Source: Clostridia bacterium (GTDB lineage: Bacteria > Bacillota > Clostridia > DUPQ01). Taken from it: 8,185 bases of DNA. The stretch is taken from the NCBI GenBank assembly GCA_028690885.1, contig JAQVAJ010000049.1:1-8185 (forward strand). The letters run 5' to 3'. How positions within the stretch are numbered: the stretch's first letter is position 1; every line of letters starts with the position of its first letter. The notes under the pieces were generated by a model. It was not told the DNA's origin. It ran no database searches and worked only from the letters and a program-made list of their open reading frames with translations. The translations under genes were made by a program, and so were the position numbers. Positions 6,594 to 8,185 of this stretch are shown here, in pieces.

Positions 6594-6618
6594 TTTGATA
6601 CTAGGTGATAATATCAAA
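6594..6618 (-). promoter_or_regulatory. Leader hairpin 1 of the flgB transcript
   Basis: Just downstream of the predicted transcription start, the RNA can form a 9-bp stem (UUUGAUAUU with AGUAUCAAA, including one U-G pair) closing a 7-nt loop, AUCACCU. It would sit a few nucleotides from the 5' end, where it could protect the message. It is not followed by a U-tract, so it is not a terminator. No regulatory role is shown by the sequence. Confidence 0.4.
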
Positions 6619-6630
6619 ATTATATTATGA

Positions 6631-6659
6631 ATTATAATGCATTGAAATTGATATGTCAA
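6631..6659 (-). promoter_or_regulatory. Sigma-A promoter of the flagellar operon
   Basis: On the minus strand TTGACA (6654-6659) and TATAAT (6631-6636) are separated by exactly 17 nt, a perfect match to the housekeeping consensus. The predicted transcription start is near 6624, leaving a leader of about 140 nt before flgB. This is the only convincing promoter in the gap between the acetyltransferase-like gene and flgB. No sigma-D-type box is visible here, so the early genes are probably transcribed by the main sigma factor, with control at another level. Confidence 0.85.
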
Positions 6660-6754
6660 CATTAAATGAAACAAAATCTCAAATAAAATAAAAATATTCT
6701 TGTTATTAGTACATTTTATCAGTAGTAAAAATTTAAAATTATATACAGAAATAT

Positions 6755-6778
6755 AAACTAACATATTTACGTTAGTTT
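6755..6778. repeat. 8-bp inverted repeat, possible weak terminator
   Basis: AAACTAAC and GTTAGTTT are perfect inverted repeats around an 8-nt loop. On the minus strand the stem ends in TTT and is followed by ATATTTCTG, only partly U-rich. Together with the repeat at 6809-6834 it may limit readthrough from the acetyltransferase-like gene into the flagellar operon, but neither is a textbook intrinsic terminator. Confidence 0.3.
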
Positions 6779-6808
6779 TAGTAAAATAATTATGTAAGTG
6801 CCTGTATT

Positions 6809-6834
6809 TTGTTAATTTGTTGACAAATTAACAA
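6809..6834. repeat. 12-bp inverted repeat after the acetyltransferase-like gene
   Basis: TTGTTAATTTGT and ACAAATTAACAA are perfect inverted repeats separated by 2 nt, beginning 8 nt past the stop codon on the minus strand. As RNA the stem would be about 11 bp with a 4-nt loop. It is AU-rich and is not followed by a U-tract on the minus strand, so it is at best a weak terminator or a message-stabilising hairpin; an operator is also possible. Confidence 0.45.
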
Positions 6835-6842
6835 TAATTGTT

Positions 6843-7646
6843 TTATTGCCTTAGATAAGCAATAAATAGTCTAGATTCGCTTACAAACCCTCCGCTTTCC
6901 AATGTTTTCCTATAAATATCATTACTCAAAGGACATGCACAGCGGGGGGTGTAGTTCATTTTTTCTGCCTCTTTTGTTATGTGCAACAACATACTTCTCC
7001 CAACGCTTATATTCCTTGATTCCTCTCTTACGTATATACCAAAGCTACATATTCCCTTTTGTATGGAATGGGGTATCATAACTGCAAGACCGAGGAATGA
7101 TTTATTATCGTCTTCTAAAATAAATAACTGGTTCTTTAAAATTCTTTCTTCGTGACCATCTATGAAATTCTGTGTGTATTTTTTTATTGATGGAATATCC
7201 TCTATTTCAGCTTTTCTGAAATTTTTAGACGAGTATTCAGCTTTTCGAACAGGTAGAGAATTTAATTTAAAGTAAATATAGTGTGTTTTAATCTTACTGA
7301 CATAGTCCATTACCAGACATAAACTAATTTCATCAAAGCTTGTTACAAGCATAAGTTCAACGTCAAACATAGATAATATAAGTTTGAAGATCTCGTGTCC
7401 ATGAGAAAGCAGAGAATCTGGTATATAAAATGAGGTTAAGTACTTTTCTTCAAGTATAGAAAAGAATCCGATATGATTATCGAGATAGTTTATTGTATAA
7501 AATTCAGAATTCTTTATATTTATTTCAAGATAATCGTCGAAAGGTTTGCCAAGTCTCTCCAGGAACTTTTCAAAGAAGTTCTTGTTAGTCAGATAATTGC
7601 TTTTTTTTAGATCGTATAGGCTTTTTGCCTGTTTGTTTAACACCAA
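6843..7646 (-). CDS. GNAT-family acetyltransferase-like protein, substrate unknown
   Basis: A 267-residue protein whose C-terminal half (about 143-267) looks like a GNAT fold. FRKAEIEDIPSIKKY (143-157) resembles the first strand and helix; LGLAVMIPH (185-193) and CSFGIYVREESRNISVGRSM (200-219) resemble strand 4 and the acetyl-CoA pyrophosphate loop (usual Q/R-x-x-G-x-G/A; here R-N-I-S-V-G, so the first glycine is serine); and NDIYRKTLESGGFV (242-255) resembles the closing N-x-x-A-x-x-x-Y-x-x-x-G-F block. The N-terminal half (1-140) is not recognised; it may be a degenerate second GNAT-like domain. An in-frame TAA lies shortly upstream and no ATG occurs until residue 93, so the start must be TTG (7646) or GTG (7643). 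GAGGCGG at 7654-7660 is 7 nt from the TTG and 10 nt from the GTG. It has its own promoter and is separated from flgB by 358 nt, so a flagellar role cannot be assumed. Confidence 0.7.
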   Translation of the reverse strand: MVLNKQAKSLYDLKKSNYLTNKNFFEKFLERLGKPFDDYLEINIKNSEFYTINYLDNHIGFFSILEEKYLTSFYIPDSLLSHGHEIFKLILSMFDVELMLVTSFDEISLCLVMDYVSKIKTHYIYFKLNSLPVRKAEYSSKNFRKAEIEDIPSIKKYTQNFIDGHEERILKNQLFILEDDNKSFLGLAVMIPHSIQKGICSFGIYVREESRNISVGRSMLLHITKEAEKMNYTPRCACPLSNDIYRKTLESGGFVSESRLFIAYLRQ

Positions 7647-7675
7647 GGTAAAACCGCCTCTTTACAGTGCCACTA

Positions 7676-7703
7676 ATTATATCAGCATTAAAAAAAAATG
7701 CAA
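7676..7703 (-). promoter_or_regulatory. Extended -10 promoter of the acetyltransferase-like gene
   Basis: TATAAT (7676-7681) is preceded by TGA, giving the extended -10 form TGnTATAAT. The -35 region is weak: TTGCAT (7698-7703) with a 16-nt spacer that contains an 8-base T run. The predicted start near 7669 leaves a leader of about 20 nt containing the GAGGCGG ribosome binding site, which fits the TTG/GTG start closely. Confidence 0.65.
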
Positions 7704-7743
7704 GTATGAAAAAAAGAAATTTTATTCATTCATTTTGAATAAT

Positions 7744-7813
7744 ATACATTGTTTAATCACAATATAGCATAAAGCAGGTGTGATATTGTGTAATTCTTGT
7801 TGATGCAATGTAT
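7744..7813. repeat. 70-nt two-part inverted repeat between genes
   Basis: Outer arms ATACATTG (7744-7751) and CAATGTAT (7806-7813) and inner arms CACAATAT (7758-7765) and ATATTGTG (7783-7790) are both perfect 8-bp inverted repeats, nested in the correct order. They are separated by an asymmetric internal loop (6 nt against 15 nt) with a 17-nt apical loop. No flanking direct repeat or U-tract is obvious. It may be a structured RNA, an operator, or a remnant of a small palindromic element. Confidence 0.4.
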
Positions 7814-7890
7814 TAATTGTGAATATTTTTATTTTTCCCTACAAAAAATATTTAATTTAACAGAATATTGACGGAGGGTAATTTGTATAC

Positions 7891-7920
7891 ATTATAAGAG
7901 GTAATACCTGTCTTTGTCCT
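7891..7920 (-). promoter_or_regulatory. Possible second, upstream promoter with palindrome in its spacer
   Basis: TATAAT (7891-7896) with AGGACA (7915-7920, four of six consensus bases) at 18 nt on the minus strand. The spacer holds the 11-nt perfect palindrome AGGTATTACCT (7899-7909), positioned where a repressor could block polymerase. Any transcript would have about 240 nt before the acetyltransferase-like gene. Boxes of this quality occur by chance in AT-rich DNA. Confidence 0.3.
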
Positions 7921-7981
7921 TAAGTATTTAATAATGATGAGAGTAGCATTAAAAATACACTGTTAAGAGTTCAGTTTTCAA

Positions 7982-8185
7982 TCACAATTTGTAGTCCTGT
8001 ATCCCTTTTACCTGCCTTTGAGTAAGGTAGTAGTTTGTAAGGGGGAGGTTTAATATGCCTGACAGGGCATCTATGAAATCAGTGTATTTTGTTGTATTTA
8101 TGTATTTGGCATCGGTCTTGGTCAGTTTGAATCCTTTGATGAATTCGAATATCTCAGATGCAGGATACTTGTTGTCCAGCACTTT
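7982..8185 (-). CDS. Unrecognised protein, C-terminal end only
   Basis: An open frame enters from the right edge and ends at TGA (7982-7984), giving 67 visible codons. The frame is open to the last base (AAA GTG CTG at 8185-8177), so the real start is probably outside the window; the GTG at 8182 has no visible context to judge it as a start. The visible peptide is mixed polar and hydrophobic with possible helices (ASEIFEFIKGF, YTDFIDALSGILNL) and a tyrosine-rich end (NYYLTQRQVKGIQDYKL). I see no membrane segment, cysteine or metal motif and do not recognise a family. Being open over about 200 nt in AT-rich DNA, and on the same strand as its neighbours, it is probably real coding sequence. Confidence 0.55.
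   Translation of the reverse strand, partial: KVLDNKYPASEIFEFIKGFKLTKTDAKYINTTKYTDFIDALSGILNLPLTNYYLTQRQVKGIQDYKL

Larger units (their letters stand above)
6485..6842. other. Non-coding gap between the acetyltransferase-like gene and flgB
   Basis: 358 nt with no credible gene on either strand. From the acetyltransferase-like side it holds two AU-rich inverted repeats, an AT-rich stretch (6660-6750) in which I see nothing defined, the sigma-A promoter, and the four-hairpin leader. I looked for the conserved cores of the c-di-GMP riboswitches and did not find them. Confidence 0.7.
7647..7981. other. Non-coding gap upstream of the acetyltransferase-like gene
   Basis: 335 nt with no credible gene. 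It contains the extended -10 promoter (7676-7703), the 70-nt inverted repeat (7744-7813), an A/T-only inverted repeat (AATATTTTT at 7822-7830 with AAAAATATT at 7844-7852) and the possible second promoter (7891-7920). Behind the stop of the incoming gene there is only a 4-bp stem (ACTG/CAGT) followed by GTATTTTT, too weak to call a terminator. Confidence 0.65.

Noticed and set aside
6485..6624. c-di-GMP riboswitch in the flgB leader
   Set aside because: Such switches are common in clostridial motility genes, so I looked for the conserved cores of both classes, but neither is present; the leader also lacks a downstream terminator stem with a U-tract.
6819..6848. TTGACA on the plus strand at 6820-6825 as a promoter antisense to the acetyltransferase-like gene
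   Set aside because: No acceptable -10 box lies at 16-18 nt (the bases at the right distance read TTATTG). The TTGACA is a by-product of the palindrome.
7869..7897. TTGACG followed by TATAAG on the plus strand
   Set aside because: The spacing is 19 nt and there is no gene on that strand to serve.
7925..7980. Terminator after the incoming gene (ACTG/CAGT stem and GTATTTTT)
   Set aside because: A 4-bp stem with a 9-nt loop is too weak to support, despite the T-rich tail.
1..8185. CRISPR array, tRNA or rRNA gene, insertion sequence, toxin-antitoxin pair or prophage genes
   Set aside because: No regularly spaced direct repeats, no cloverleaf or rRNA-like stretches, no transposase or integrase coding and no small paired frames were seen; apart from the two gaps and the ends, the window is a standard flagellar operon.

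Overview
The window is AT-rich. It carries the early part of a flagellar basal-body and export operon, read entirely on the minus strand. Strong AGGAGG-type ribosome binding sites, consensus sigma-A promoter boxes, two sigma-D/FliA-type promoter matches, and the order flgB-flgC-fliE-fliF-fliG-fliH-fliI-fliJ followed by a MotE/YlxF-like gene all point to a motile, low-GC Gram-positive bacterium (Bacillota), most likely of the Clostridia. That placement is inferred from gene order, composition and signals; no species call can be made.

Layout in the direction of transcription (right to left): (1) 8185-7982, the C-terminal end of an unrecognised gene that enters from the right edge. (2) 7981-7647, a non-coding stretch with an extended -10 promoter for the next gene, a possible second promoter, and a 70-nt two-part inverted repeat. 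(3) 7646-6843, a GNAT-type acetyltransferase-like gene with a TTG or GTG start. (4) 6842-6485, a non-coding stretch with two AU-rich inverted repeats, a perfect-consensus sigma-A promoter (TTGACA, 17-nt spacer, TATAAT) and a leader of about 140 nt that can fold into four small hairpins, the last displaying the flgB Shine-Dalgarno sequence in its loop. (5) 6484-275, eight tightly packed genes: flgB and flgC (proximal rod), fliE (rod/MS-ring junction), fliF (MS ring), fliG (rotor switch), fliH, fliI and fliJ (export ATPase complex). (6) 270-1, the start of a GTG-initiated membrane-anchored protein in the ylxF/MotE position, cut by the left edge.

Together these genes build the cytoplasmic and inner-membrane core: FliF forms the ring that houses the export gate, FliE and FlgB/FlgC form the first rod segments, FliG couples the ring to the motor, and FliH-FliI-FliJ deliver substrates to the export gate. 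The genes themselves are conventional; I did not find a new enzymatic or defence system. The less expected content is regulatory: two good sigma-D-type promoter matches placed just before fliG (inside the fliF coding sequence) and just before fliH, plus the structured flgB leader with GGA motifs in two hairpin loops, which resembles CsrA target architecture.
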